DNA from: Bacteroidales bacterium M2 | GTDB lineage: Bacteria > Bacteroidota > Bacteroidia > Bacteroidales > Muribaculaceae | Assembly: GCA_001689415.1 (NCBI GenBank) | Contig: LUJM01000103.1 | Location: 20,139-78,917, forward strand | Length of the DNA stretch: 58,779 nt | Direction: 5' to 3' | In this document: positions 7,891 to 17,300 of the stretch, piece by piece | Layout: every line of letters starts with the position of its first letter | Position numbering within the stretch: the stretch's first letter is position 1 | Program-made: the position numbers and the translations under genes | Notes under the pieces: generated by a model | Databases searched by the model: none | The model's input: only the letters and a program-made list of their open reading frames with translations | What the model was told of the DNA's origin: nothing

Positions 7891-9305
7891 AAATGTATGA
7901 CCATACGTCTAAAGACGATATACTCAGGCATGCGCTATTGATGCTTGGTCACTCACTACGTCAAAAGCATCCTGATAGAACTCTTGCCAAACGTAAAGGT
8001 AAAGGCGGTATGGGACAGGCAATGGAAGATATACATTTTGAGTATGCCCCAAACAGCAATCCTACGCCGGACTTTGAGCAAGCCGGTGTTGAACTAAAAT
8101 GCACTCCGTTGAAAGCTCTTTCAAATGGCAGCTATGTCCCGAAGGAACGTCTGGTTCTCAACATCATCAATTACCTTGAAGAAGCCGGAAAAGAGTTTAA
8201 GACAAGTAGTTTTTGGAAAAAGAATGCTTGCTTATTGCTCATGTTTTACCTTCATGAGCAAGGCGTAGACATTTATGATTTGTTTTTCAAAATAGTGAGA
8301 TTATGGGAATTTCCTCCAGAAGATTTGAAGATTATTCAGGATGACTGGAATACCATACACGCGAAAATCAAATCCGGAAAGGCTCACGAACTTTCCGAAG
8401 GAGATACATTCTATCTTGGAGCCGTCACCAAGGGTTCTAAAGCAGGTGCAGAAATGCGAGAGCAACCTTTCAGCTCTATTCTTGCTCCACAACGTGCATA
8501 TTCATTGAAAACTGCTTACCTCAACAGTATTATTCTTGACACTCTTGCTCATCAAGATTTTATGTCCGGAATGAAGATGACAAATATGCAACGACAACGC
8601 ATGGTAAAGCGTAAAGCGAAATTAGAGAATGCCGTAAAGACTTTGTCTGATTATAACCATGGCGAGACCTTTGAACAGCTAATAGAACGTAGGTTTAAAC
8701 CTTTTTATGGGTTGACTATAGATGAAATAAGCAAAGTTCTGAACATAGAGATTACTCACAATCCCAAGGCTGTAGGGCCTCATACGTGTCGCGCTATTCT
8801 TGGAGTTAAGGCTGCAAAGATTGCTGAGTTCGAAAAAGGAAATATTCAAATGAAGACTATAAGATTACAGCCTTCGGGCAAATTAAATGAATCTATGGTC
8901 TTTGACGCCATTGACTATATCGAAATCGCGGACGAAGAAGTTTGGGAAGAATCCAGATTATATCATACCCTTACCCAGCGTTTTCTATTTGTGGTATTTA
9001 CCAAATCTAAGAGTGGGAACGAAGGAGACTTGGTACTTGATAAAGTTTTTTTCTGGACAATGCCTTCCGATGATTTGGCAATCGCTCAAAAGGTATGGGA
9101 AGATACTAAGGAAAAAGTAAAGGTTGGAATATATGATTCCTTTCTTAAAATTTCAAATAAACTGATATGTCACGTTAGACCTAAAGCCAAGAACAGTCTT
9201 GATTTAACTCCTACTCCTCAAGGGGAAATGATGCCTAAAAAAGCTTTCTGGTTAAACCGCGAATATGTTTATAACATCGTCAAGTCTAATATGTCAGAAG
9301 GATAA
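7887..9305 (+). CDS. Sau3AI/MutH-like type II restriction endonuclease
   Basis: This 472-residue protein resembles Sau3AI, a GATC-cutting enzyme built of two MutH-like domains. The N-terminal domain has an intact MutH-type active site, D62-x6-E69-x-K71 in PDFEQAGVELK. The C-terminal half (from about residue 260) would correspond to the second MutH-like domain, which in Sau3AI binds DNA but does not cut. Length is close to Sau3AI. It overlaps the methyltransferase stop (ATGA); a second in-frame ATG two codons later is also possible. GATC specificity is inference from family. Base composition is AT-rich like its partner. Confidence 0.85.
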   Translation: MKMYDHTSKDDILRHALLMLGHSLRQKHPDRTLAKRKGKGGMGQAMEDIHFEYAPNSNPTPDFEQAGVELKCTPLKALSNGSYVPKERLVLNIINYLEEAGKEFKTSSFWKKNACLLLMFYLHEQGVDIYDLFFKIVRLWEFPPEDLKIIQDDWNTIHAKIKSGKAHELSEGDTFYLGAVTKGSKAGAEMREQPFSSILAPQRAYSLKTAYLNSIILDTLAHQDFMSGMKMTNMQRQRMVKRKAKLENAVKTLSDYNHGETFEQLIERRFKPFYGLTIDEISKVLNIEITHNPKAVGPHTCRAILGVKAAKIAEFEKGNIQMKTIRLQPSGKLNESMVFDAIDYIEIADEEVWEESRLYHTLTQRFLFVVFTKSKSGNEGDLVLDKVFFWTMPSDDLAIAQKVWEDTKEKVKVGIYDSFLKISNKLICHVRPKAKNSLDLTPTPQGEMMPKKAFWLNREYVYNIVKSNMSEG

Positions 9306-9434
9306 ATGCAAAATTCCCTTCAAGACCTCTATCTATAAGAGACTTCTGTTATCATCGAAGCTACATCAAGCACTTTAGAATACCTTTATCCTTGCTCCCG
9401 AAGTATATATCTTCCAACTTTGGCGAATTTTTCG

Positions 9435-9442
9435 TATATTTG
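9435..9442 (+). promoter_or_regulatory. -7 element abutting the rex start codon
   Basis: TATATTTG matches TAnnTTTG exactly, but its last base is only 8 nt before the rex ATG at 9451. A normally spaced start site would leave almost no 5' leader. No TTTG is found at 19-20 nt upstream. The 145-nt gap before rex shows no other clear element. Confidence 0.45.
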
Positions 9443-9450
9443 CGGTCGCT

Positions 9451-10104
9451 ATGACTGAAAAGACAACACCATCCACAATACAGCTGCCCGAGCCAACGCT
9501 CAGGCGGCTACCTTGGTATCTGGCTTATCTGTCGACTGTTAACAAAAACGACACTGAATACATATCGACAACACGTATTGCCGAGGCACTTGATGTCGAC
9601 CCCTCGCAGATTGCCAAAGACCTATCATTTTTGGGCATTCGAGGCAAAACACGCATCGGCTATCAGATCGAGGCCCTCGAAATAAAGCTACGCGACTTCC
9701 TTGGATTCGGGCACTGCCACAACGCCATAATCATGGGCGTAGGCAGCCTTGGCGCGGCACTTATAGCCGACTCCGGCTTACAACGCTACGGTCTCAATAT
9801 CGTGGCCGGAATTGATATAAATCCACGGATTATAGGCACTCATATCAATGGAGTTGAGATTTTTGCGCCTGATGCCATTTCATCTATCGTAAAGGAATTC
9901 AACGCCATTATAGGCATTATCGCAGTCCCCGTAACATGTGCCCAGGCAGTGAGCGACGAACTCGCACAAGCCGGAATCAAGGCGATATGGAATTTCACAC
10001 CCTCGCGAATTCGTGTTCCCGAGGGCGTGGTAATCTCCAATACCTCGATTTACTCGCACTTGGCTGTGATGTACAACCGTCTGTCGCTACTCAACCTGGA
10101 ATGA
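9451..10104 (+). CDS. rex: Redox-sensing transcriptional repressor Rex
   Basis: Rex binds DNA when NADH/NAD+ is low and is released by NADH, controlling fermentative and respiratory genes. The 217-residue protein has an N-terminal winged helix (about residues 15-75) with the highly conserved LRRLPWYL and DVDPSQIAKDLSF, and a Rossmann domain with GVGSLG at 96-101. Length is typical. No alternative in-frame Met lies upstream of LRRLPWYL, so the start is constrained. The stop overlaps the next gene (ATGA), so the downstream protein is co-translated. No clear TTGTGA-n6-TCACAA-type operator was found beside it. Confidence 0.95.
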   Translation: MTEKTTPSTIQLPEPTLRRLPWYLAYLSTVNKNDTEYISTTRIAEALDVDPSQIAKDLSFLGIRGKTRIGYQIEALEIKLRDFLGFGHCHNAIIMGVGSLGAALIADSGLQRYGLNIVAGIDINPRIIGTHINGVEIFAPDAISSIVKEFNAIIGIIAVPVTCAQAVSDELAQAGIKAIWNFTPSRIRVPEGVVISNTSIYSHLAVMYNRLSLLNLE

Positions 10105-10658
10105 AAACCATACTGCTTCGCACCCTCAACGGAAAAACTGAAGCTATCGGCGGGGCTGACTCGGCTGTGCTGAGGCCCGGCGAACCGGTTTTCGTGCCCG
10201 ATCCGGTAGAGCAATGGCAATCAATTGTCGCACCGGCGATACGTATCAGCCGCCTGGGCATGAACATAAAGCCCGCTTTCGCACGGCAGCATTATCACGA
10301 AATCGCAGCCGTGCATCTGCTGATGCCGCGCACCGTCGGTCCTATACCTCCGCTTTTCTGCGACCGAGCCATTGCTCCGGGCAAATGGTTCGACATCGAT
10401 TCACTCTCCGGTAAGAGTTTCAATGCTTCCATTGCGACTTTCGACGACGACAATACCGTCACCTTAAGCATGCCCTTGTGTTTCAGCGACCTCAAAGCCG
10501 ACGAGGCCGTGCACTTCGTATCTCGCTATATGACCCTCAAAACCGGCGACATGATAGTTTTCGGCGACAAAGCTCTCGACTTGGGGGCACCTTCGCTCGA
10601 CACCATGCTCAGCGCCGAAATTATGGGTATGCCTTCGCTCGACATCAAATTCAAGTAA
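10101..10658 (+). CDS. Diverged fumarylacetoacetate-hydrolase-like protein
   Basis: This 185-residue protein is coupled to rex by a 4-nt overlap. The segments FNASIATFDDDNTVTL and SRYMTLKTGDMIVFG resemble the FAH superfamily (gKSFD... and ...TLkpGDlI.tG). The usual metal-binding Glu pair of active FAH enzymes is not obvious, so it may not be catalytic. I chose the start at 10101 because the upstream in-frame sequence runs inside rex in another frame. The tight link to rex hints at a redox or metabolic role; the function is unknown. Confidence 0.5.
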   Translation: MKTILLRTLNGKTEAIGGADSAVLRPGEPVFVPDPVEQWQSIVAPAIRISRLGMNIKPAFARQHYHEIAAVHLLMPRTVGPIPPLFCDRAIAPGKWFDIDSLSGKSFNASIATFDDDNTVTLSMPLCFSDLKADEAVHFVSRYMTLKTGDMIVFGDKALDLGAPSLDTMLSAEIMGMPSLDIKFK

Positions 10659-10672
10659 GCCGACTCATCGCT

Positions 10673-13600
10673 ATGCACCTACGGCACCTACGATACCTCA
10701 CGCTGGTTTTCTCTATCCTTACGGCAATAGGGGCGTGGGCGTATGATGCTACATATTACGCTCAGTCTTCGGCCCTTGCCGACGGCCACTGGGTCAAGAT
10801 TGCCGTCGACACAACAGGTGTATACGAGATTTCGACTGAGCAGTTGCGCGAATGGGGCTTCGAAAAACCCGAGCTTGTCAAGGTCTACGGCTACGGAGGT
10901 CTTATGGCTGATTATCAGCGTTTCGACAGCAACATTCCCGACGACATACCGCCTACCCCCTCGGTACGTACAGCCGACGGCAGGCTTGTTTTCTATGCCG
11001 AAGGCACGGTAAGGGCCACAATCAAAAACCTATCGACCTACGCTCTCGACATTCAGCGCAACGCCTATGCCTCCAAAGCATATTACTACCTCTCAGACAA
11101 GGCTTTGAGCACAACCAACACATCTGTTACCGACATCGACTTCACAGGCGAAGCTTGCACGTGGCATTACTGCATCGACCTTGTCGAAAACGAAGTCAGT
11201 GGATTCAACGGCGGCACTGTTTTTCATGGCAAAGCCCTTGCTCAAGGAGAAAGCGACAGCCATACTTTTTCAATCCGCAATCTCGGCCGGGACAAAGAGC
11301 AACAACCCAAAGTGGCATATTGGGTAGAAACGGCTGTCAACGCCCCCACCCCGACCACATTAGGCTTGAGTTTTTCGGACAACGTTACAGCATCGAACCG
11401 CCGCTATCCCACGCACGCAGCAAACACCTTGCCTGCAATCCTGTACACTCGTGGCGAAGGTCGTGCGATGCTCACACCCACATCTGCCGACTGTGAAATA
11501 CGCGCTGAAGTAAGCATCCCGTCATCGGCTATGCCATTGTATGCGGCAGTCGACAGGTCATATATCGTATATCCCCGATTCAATATACTTGACACTGACC
11601 GGTCGGAACTTATGCTCACATATCATAGCCAGCAGAATCACAGACTGGTAGAAATCGACGGAGCCGACAAAGATATCCAAGTATGGGATGTAAGCAACCC
11701 GGGCAATATCAGGATTCTTGCCACAGCAAAGTCTACCGCAGATAATCGGTACTTAGCAGCTACCGACGGCGCTGTGCGTATGGTCGCGTTCAACCCATCG
11801 GCCCCGCACCGCCACGTTTCATATGCCGGGACAGTCCGCAACACCGACCTTCATGCCGAAGCGACTCCCGACATGCTGATAATCACCGTAGAAAGCATGC
11901 TACAGGCCGCCAACGAGCTCGCCGACATTCACCGTGCCGACGGTCTTGATGTCCTTGTTGCGAGCCAAAATGATATAATCAACGAATTCGGTTGCGGCAC
12001 ATCATCGCCGGCGGCCTTGCGTCGCTTTGTCAAGATGCTCTACGACCGAGGCCACGACAAGCTAAAATACCTCTTGCTCTACGGCAGAGCCACCGCCGAC
12101 CCTCGCTTTATCAACCATGCCCCCGGCGACTACCTGCTCACTCACGAATGTGCTATTGCGGCAGTATGTCGCGACAGCGGTGCCAATTATGCAAGCGACA
12201 TGTATTACGGCATGCTCGGCGACGACTATAATCCCGAGCAGATAGGCGAGATGCCTACTATGATTTCAGTAGGCCGACTTGCCCCGGCCGACATGCTGCA
12301 GGCTCGCGAGGTAAATGATAAAATCCGGCGGTATACCCAGTCGCCTCCGTCACCGGCCTCGATGTTGCGCTTTGTACGATGCAGCGACAACGACAACAAC
12401 GGCATCCACCTCCTTCATGCCAAGGAAATGACCGACACCATGCTCACCGTCAACGACCGCATAAACGTCGTACGTGCCGACATACTATATTACCCTGTAA
12501 GTGGCGGCACATGCAATGCTGTGCGTGATTTGCTATCAAGTAGCTTCAGCCGAGGAGCCGGATTCTTCCACTACAACGGCCACAGCAGCGAAAATGCACT
12601 GGCAGGCGAACGTATTTACAGTATCAGCGATGCCCGCACATCCAAATATCGCGACCCGGTATTGATGATGTTCTCGTCGTGCAGCACTAATGTTTTCGAC
12701 TCTAATAAAAACAATCTCGCCGAAGCCGCATCCCTGTCGGCTGAGGGGGGCGCTATCGGCTGTATAGCCTCTTGCCGTTCGGTCTACATGAACTACAACC
12801 GCATATTAAGTGAAAGCGTCGGGCTCGCTTATGCAGGCGCGAAGGCCGGTTGTACCGGAGCCGACATCCTTCGCAATGCCCGCAACAAGCTTATCGACGA
12901 GGGGCGCATGAAAGGCGACTGCGGATATAATACCCTCTGCTTCAACTACACCGGCGACCCGGCAGTGGCCCTGCCATTCGCGCGATACGGAATCGTTGTA
13001 GACAGCCCTGCACAGACGGCTATAACCTCGCACAGCACGCTTAACATCAAAGCCCGCATCATAGACGACGGCGGCCGGACAGTCGACACCTTCGACGGCG
13101 ATGCCCTTATCGAAGTTTTCGACGGCACTATCACACGCAAGCCTACCGCAAAGATAGATTACACAATCTCCGAGGTATTCGACGACAACCTTATGGCCGA
13201 ATACCATGCCGTGGTTCGGGGCGGAATCATAGATACCGACATAGTTCTCCCCGATGCGTACTTTTGCGATGCCGGATACCGAATCGTAATCTCAGCCTCA
13301 GACCCGAAACGCAAAGAATATGCAGCCGGTATAAGCAAAGGTCCGGCAATCAAGGCCCCGGACTCCGACGATATGACAATAGAACGCACACCGCCACAAA
13401 TTATTGACTTTTATATCGAACCCGAAGCATATTCAAGCCCCGAGACCGTCGCACCCAATATCACGGTAAGGGCGTCGATAGCCCCCTCTCCGTCGGGCAT
13501 CGCAATGGGAAACACCGGTGTGCGCAACAAACTCAACATCATTCTCGACGGACGCACGTCATACCCTGCATTACAAAACAGTATCAGCTACGACAGCACC

Positions 13601-14005
13601 GGCATTGCACACATACAGCTCGAGCTCACCAACCTGGCATTCGGGCCGCACACACTGCAACTGATTGTGCCAAACAATGCCGGAGAAGTAAGCATCGACT
13701 ACCTCAACTTCAATGTCTGCAACCAGGCTCTTACCGGGGAGCTCATCCTCGACAGTGACGGCCCGGTTCGCGACAAGGCCGTCTTCGACATCAACACAAG
13801 CTCTCAAGCCCGAAGACTGATAATAACACGTGCCGACGGCGAGACTGTTGCATCGGTATGCGCTCCCTCATTCCCATACACCTGGAATCTCAAAGACCTC
13901 AACGGCAAGACTGTTGACGACGGTCTCTATCGCGCATGGGTTATTCTCGAATCCGACCTTGCCCGAGGCTCCACCCCGGCTGTCGACGTAACTGTAATCA
14001 AGTAA
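10673..14005 (+). CDS. porU: Type IX secretion system sortase PorU
   Basis: PorU is the outer-membrane C-terminal signal peptidase and sortase that removes the sorting domain of type IX cargo and attaches the protein to the cell surface. The 1110-residue product has a signal peptide (about residues 1-23) and a gingipain-like C25 domain with catalytic His637 (NGHSS) and Cys670 (SSCSTN). The 33-residue His-Cys spacing equals that of gingipain RgpB. The end (DDGLYRAWVILES) is a FlgD-like Ig fold. The start MHLRHLRYLTL was chosen because it yields the signal peptide; upstream codons overlap the previous gene. It lies 14 nt after the FAH-like gene. Confidence 0.93.
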   Translation: MHLRHLRYLTLVFSILTAIGAWAYDATYYAQSSALADGHWVKIAVDTTGVYEISTEQLREWGFEKPELVKVYGYGGLMADYQRFDSNIPDDIPPTPSVRTADGRLVFYAEGTVRATIKNLSTYALDIQRNAYASKAYYYLSDKALSTTNTSVTDIDFTGEACTWHYCIDLVENEVSGFNGGTVFHGKALAQGESDSHTFSIRNLGRDKEQQPKVAYWVETAVNAPTPTTLGLSFSDNVTASNRRYPTHAANTLPAILYTRGEGRAMLTPTSADCEIRAEVSIPSSAMPLYAAVDRSYIVYPRFNILDTDRSELMLTYHSQQNHRLVEIDGADKDIQVWDVSNPGNIRILATAKSTADNRYLAATDGAVRMVAFNPSAPHRHVSYAGTVRNTDLHAEATPDMLIITVESMLQAANELADIHRADGLDVLVASQNDIINEFGCGTSSPAALRRFVKMLYDRGHDKLKYLLLYGRATADPRFINHAPGDYLLTHECAIAAVCRDSGANYASDMYYGMLGDDYNPEQIGEMPTMISVGRLAPADMLQAREVNDKIRRYTQSPPSPASMLRFVRCSDNDNNGIHLLHAKEMTDTMLTVNDRINVVRADILYYPVSGGTCNAVRDLLSSSFSRGAGFFHYNGHSSENALAGERIYSISDARTSKYRDPVLMMFSSCSTNVFDSNKNNLAEAASLSAEGGAIGCIASCRSVYMNYNRILSESVGLAYAGAKAGCTGADILRNARNKLIDEGRMKGDCGYNTLCFNYTGDPAVALPFARYGIVVDSPAQTAITSHSTLNIKARIIDDGGRTVDTFDGDALIEVFDGTITRKPTAKIDYTISEVFDDNLMAEYHAVVRGGIIDTDIVLPDAYFCDAGYRIVISASDPKRKEYAAGISKGPAIKAPDSDDMTIERTPPQIIDFYIEPEAYSSPETVAPNITVRASIAPSPSGIAMGNTGVRNKLNIILDGRTSYPALQNSISYDSTGIAHIQLELTNLAFGPHTLQLIVPNNAGEVSIDYLNFNVCNQALTGELILDSDGPVRDKAVFDINTSSQARRLIITRADGETVASVCAPSFPYTWNLKDLNGKTVDDGLYRAWVILESDLARGSTPAVDVTVIK

Positions 14006-14009
14006 ACGC

Positions 14010-15407
14010 ATGAAAAAGTATATCGCAATATTATTGACATTGTGCTTCACAGCGTTTGCAGCCACAGCTATAGAGATTAACTGTGTGGCCGGGAGACTTG
14101 TGTCGACATTGAACGACAAGACAATAGACCGACTTTGCATAAAAGGCTCTGTCGATGCATCCGACTTATTCTTCATTGCCGACGAACTGGAGAATCTGAA
14201 AGAGCTCGACTTGTCGGGCTGCACAATCGAGGCTTACCGTGGCATCCCGGTTCACGGCCAGGCTCATTACGAAGCTGCGACAATCCCCGGCGGTACTTTT
14301 GCCGCTTCGCATATCGAAACTATCCATTTCCCTACCGACGGCACATTGCATATCGGCGATGCGGCATTCATATCGTCCGGCTTGAAATCGCTTAATATCA
14401 GCTGCAATGTCACAATTGGTACCGGGGCCTTTGCCTCATGTAAATCGCTTGGCGAGGTTCGAATAACAGGCCGGGCAATTATCGGCGAATACGCCTTCAG
14501 AAGCTGTAAATCACTCTCGACAGCAGACCTGACAGGAGCGATTGAAATAGGCGTAAAGGCCTTTGCCGCCTGTACGCAATTGCATACCGCTGTATTCGGC
14601 AAGGATATCTCGGTCATCGGAGCATCATCTTTCGAAGGATGCGGGCTCAAGAACATCAACCTCGAAAATACAATAGTAAACACCATAGGCAACCGGGCAT
14701 TTGCACAAAACACAAGCCTCGAAAACATACTACTGCCTCAAAGCGTTAAAACCCTTGGCGAAGGCTTGCTTTCCGACTGCCACGCACTCGGAGAGGTCAG
14801 CATACCGCCGACCTGCACATCGCTGCCCGACTATGCCCTCAAAGATACCGGCATTGGCCACATATCTTTAGGCAATCTCGTCGAAATCGGGGCGTACTCT
14901 CTCAAAGGCAACTCGTCACTATCGACAATCACACTACCTGCCACCCTCGAGCGAATCGGCAACAATGCAATGGAAGGCATGACCGGGCTGACATCTATCG
15001 AAGCTACTGCGCTGAAATCAGTACCAAGTATCGGCAACGATGTCTGGGCAGGGATAGACCGGCCCGCCGTACTACTCCTTACCGCAAAGGATATGGTAAC
15101 ACAATTCCGCCAAAGCCCCCAATGGCAGGATTTTCTGATATTGGACGAGGCGCAAAGCAGCATCAAAAACACCGACGTGACCAAGGATCTGAACTACACC
15201 TTGCACGACGATATACTCGCAATCGAATCGCCGGAGAGCCCAATCACCGAAGTGTCGGTTTACAGCCCCGACGGCAAAACGGCGATATCGGCCAGGCCGA
15301 GCAACAGAATGTGTACCTTAAACCTTTCGGGGCAATCTGCCCGTATATTGATAATCCATATCATCCTTGCCGACTCCACAGTGGCAAATCTAAAAATCTC
15401 ACGCTGA
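14010..15407 (+). CDS. Secreted BspA-type leucine-rich-repeat protein
   Basis: This 465-residue protein has a signal peptide (KKYIAILLTLCFTAFAATA) and many repeats of the LRR_5 type (GAFASCKSLGEVRI, YAFRSCKSLSTADL, KAFAACTQLHTAVF, SSFEGCGLKNINL), as in BspA of Tannerella. The last 70 residues (from about ITEVSVYSPDGKTA to VANLKISR) form a beta-rich tail resembling a type IX sorting domain. Its position 4 nt after porU fits a secretion cargo. Such proteins often mediate adhesion; that is inference. Its stop overlaps the trmB start by 1 nt. Confidence 0.8.
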   Translation: MKKYIAILLTLCFTAFAATAIEINCVAGRLVSTLNDKTIDRLCIKGSVDASDLFFIADELENLKELDLSGCTIEAYRGIPVHGQAHYEAATIPGGTFAASHIETIHFPTDGTLHIGDAAFISSGLKSLNISCNVTIGTGAFASCKSLGEVRITGRAIIGEYAFRSCKSLSTADLTGAIEIGVKAFAACTQLHTAVFGKDISVIGASSFEGCGLKNINLENTIVNTIGNRAFAQNTSLENILLPQSVKTLGEGLLSDCHALGEVSIPPTCTSLPDYALKDTGIGHISLGNLVEIGAYSLKGNSSLSTITLPATLERIGNNAMEGMTGLTSIEATALKSVPSIGNDVWAGIDRPAVLLLTAKDMVTQFRQSPQWQDFLILDEAQSSIKNTDVTKDLNYTLHDDILAIESPESPITEVSVYSPDGKTAISARPSNRMCTLNLSGQSARILIIHIILADSTVANLKISR

Positions 15408-16183
15408 TGGGAAAGAATAAACTACGCAAATTCAAAGAACTTGAAAGCAATCCACTCGTACTGCAATATCCTTTCGGACAACTCGCGGTAACGCCATTCC
15501 CCCTCAAAGGTCGCTGGCGAGCTGAGTTCTTCCACAACGACAAACCTATAGTGCTCGAATTAGGCTGTGGCAAAGGAGAATACACAGTCGGGCTCGCTCG
15601 TAGATATCCCGACCGCAACTTCATCGGCATCGACATCAAGGGCGCTCGAATGTGGACCGGGGCCACAGAGGCCATGCGCGACGGAATGACAAATGTCGCC
15701 TTCCTGCGAACTTCGATCGAGTTGCTCGCTTCGTTCTTCGCACCCGGCGAGGTCGACGAAATTTGGATCACCTTCCCCGACCCGCAAATGCGCAAGGTCA
15801 ACAAGCGCCTCACCGGCACGCGTATGCTGGCTCTATACCGCAGCATCCTCGTTCCAGGCGGCACTATACACCTCAAATCGGACAGCCCGTTCCTGTATGC
15901 CTACACCAAGATGATGGCCGAGTTCAACAAACTCGATATCCTCGCCTCGTCGGCCGACATATATTCTGAATATCAGGCCGGTCATCCCTTGGTCGACATC
16001 CGCACACACTACGAACAGCAGTGGCTCGACCGCGGCCTCACTATCAAATACCTGGCATTCAAACTCGACAATGCCGACAGCCTTGCCGAGCCCCCCGAAG
16101 CCGACACAATCGAACCCGACACCTACCGCAGCTATTCTCGTGGCTACATACAGATGCCCGGGCAATTCGAAGAAAAAGACTAA
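15407..16183 (+). CDS. trmB: tRNA (guanine-N7)-methyltransferase TrmB
   Basis: TrmB makes m7G46 in the tRNA variable loop using SAM. The 258-residue protein has the SAM motif VLELGCGKGEYTVGLARR and the family-specific FPDPQMRK segment, plus RLTGTRML and LKSDSPF. The start MGKNKLRKFKE was chosen because it overlaps the upstream stop (TGATG); in-frame codons further upstream lie within the LRR gene. It begins a housekeeping trio with mrp and aroQ. Confidence 0.93.
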   Translation: MGKNKLRKFKELESNPLVLQYPFGQLAVTPFPLKGRWRAEFFHNDKPIVLELGCGKGEYTVGLARRYPDRNFIGIDIKGARMWTGATEAMRDGMTNVAFLRTSIELLASFFAPGEVDEIWITFPDPQMRKVNKRLTGTRMLALYRSILVPGGTIHLKSDSPFLYAYTKMMAEFNKLDILASSADIYSEYQAGHPLVDIRTHYEQQWLDRGLTIKYLAFKLDNADSLAEPPEADTIEPDTYRSYSRGYIQMPGQFEEKD

Positions 16184-16205
16184 ACATAAAATCTCCACAC
16201 TCAAT

Positions 16206-17300
16206 ATGCTATACCCAGCACTTATAACCGAAGCCCTGTCAACAGTGCGCTACCCCGGTAGCGGAAAATCGCTGACCGAGCTCGACATGATAGCCGACGA
16301 CATCCGCATTGACGGCAACAAAGTGAGCTTCACGCTCATCTTCGACAAACCCACCGATCCCTTCCGTGCATCGGTACTCAAATCTGCCGAAGCCGCTATC
16401 AAGTTTCGCGAACCCGAAGCCGAGGTAACTATCAACACCGCCGTCCGTCAGGGACAAGAGGCCGCACCAAAGCCCCCGGTATTGCCGGGCGTGAAAAATA
16501 TAGTAGCCGTTTCATCAGGCAAAGGCGGCGTAGGCAAGAGTACTGTCGCAGCCAACCTTGCCGTGGCTCTTGCTGCCGAAGGCTACAAAGTCGGCATCCT
16601 CGATGCCGATATTTTCGGCCCGTCGCTGCCTAAGATGTTTGGCCTCGAGGGCGCCGAACTGTATATGCACGAGGTCGACGGCCGCAACCTCATCATCCCC
16701 GCCGAAGCCTATGGCGTGAAGATGCTGTCGATTGGATTCCTTATCGATCCGGGCAATGCCGCCGTATGGCGAGGTGCTATGGCATCGAACGCGCTTAAAC
16801 AGCTTATCGAGCAGGCCGACTGGGGAGAACTCGACTACTTCCTCATCGACATGCCCCCCGGCACAAGCGATATCCACCTCACTCTCGTACAGACCCTCGG
16901 TCTCATCGGTACTGTAGTTGTGACAACACCCCAACAGGTAGCACTGGCCGATGCCCGTAAAGGCATAGCGATGTTCCGCGACCCGAAAATCAACGTACCT
17001 GTACTCGGACTTGTCGACAACATGGCATGGTTCACCCCCGAGAAGCATCCCGACGAACGATACTTCCTCTTTGGCCATGACGAAGATGTTGATGCTCTTG
17101 CCGCAGATTTCGACGTTCCGGTTCTCGCCCGTATACCCCTGGTGGCTGCAGTAGGCGAACATTCCGACAGCGGCAAGCCTATCGTGCTCGAAAACACCAC
17201 ATCGGCACTCGCATTCGTACACCTCACCCACGAGGTGATCGAGGCTGTAGAACGTCGCAACAACGATTTACCCCCGACTCACAAAGTTGAACTCCACTGA
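16206..17300 (+). CDS. Mrp/NBP35-family Fe-S cluster carrier ATPase
   Basis: This 364-residue protein has an N-terminal MIP18/DUF59 domain (about residues 1-90) and a P-loop ATPase with a deviant Walker A GKGGVGKS at 105-112. Family members (Mrp/ApbC) carry or insert Fe-S clusters. In many homologues a CxxC motif follows the ENMS segment; here that place reads DNMAWFTPEKHPDERYF with no cysteines, a form known to me from Bacteroidetes. The start MLYPALITEA fits the family. The stop overlaps the aroQ start (TGATG). Confidence 0.9.
   Translation: MLYPALITEALSTVRYPGSGKSLTELDMIADDIRIDGNKVSFTLIFDKPTDPFRASVLKSAEAAIKFREPEAEVTINTAVRQGQEAAPKPPVLPGVKNIVAVSSGKGGVGKSTVAANLAVALAAEGYKVGILDADIFGPSLPKMFGLEGAELYMHEVDGRNLIIPAEAYGVKMLSIGFLIDPGNAAVWRGAMASNALKQLIEQADWGELDYFLIDMPPGTSDIHLTLVQTLGLIGTVVVTTPQQVALADARKGIAMFRDPKINVPVLGLVDNMAWFTPEKHPDERYFLFGHDEDVDALAADFDVPVLARIPLVAAVGEHSDSGKPIVLENTTSALAFVHLTHEVIEAVERRNNDLPPTHKVELH

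Noticed and set aside
6391..9450. Direct repeats marking insertion of the restriction-modification pair
   Set aside because: No convincing matching words were found on the two sides by eye; an alignment with an empty site is needed.
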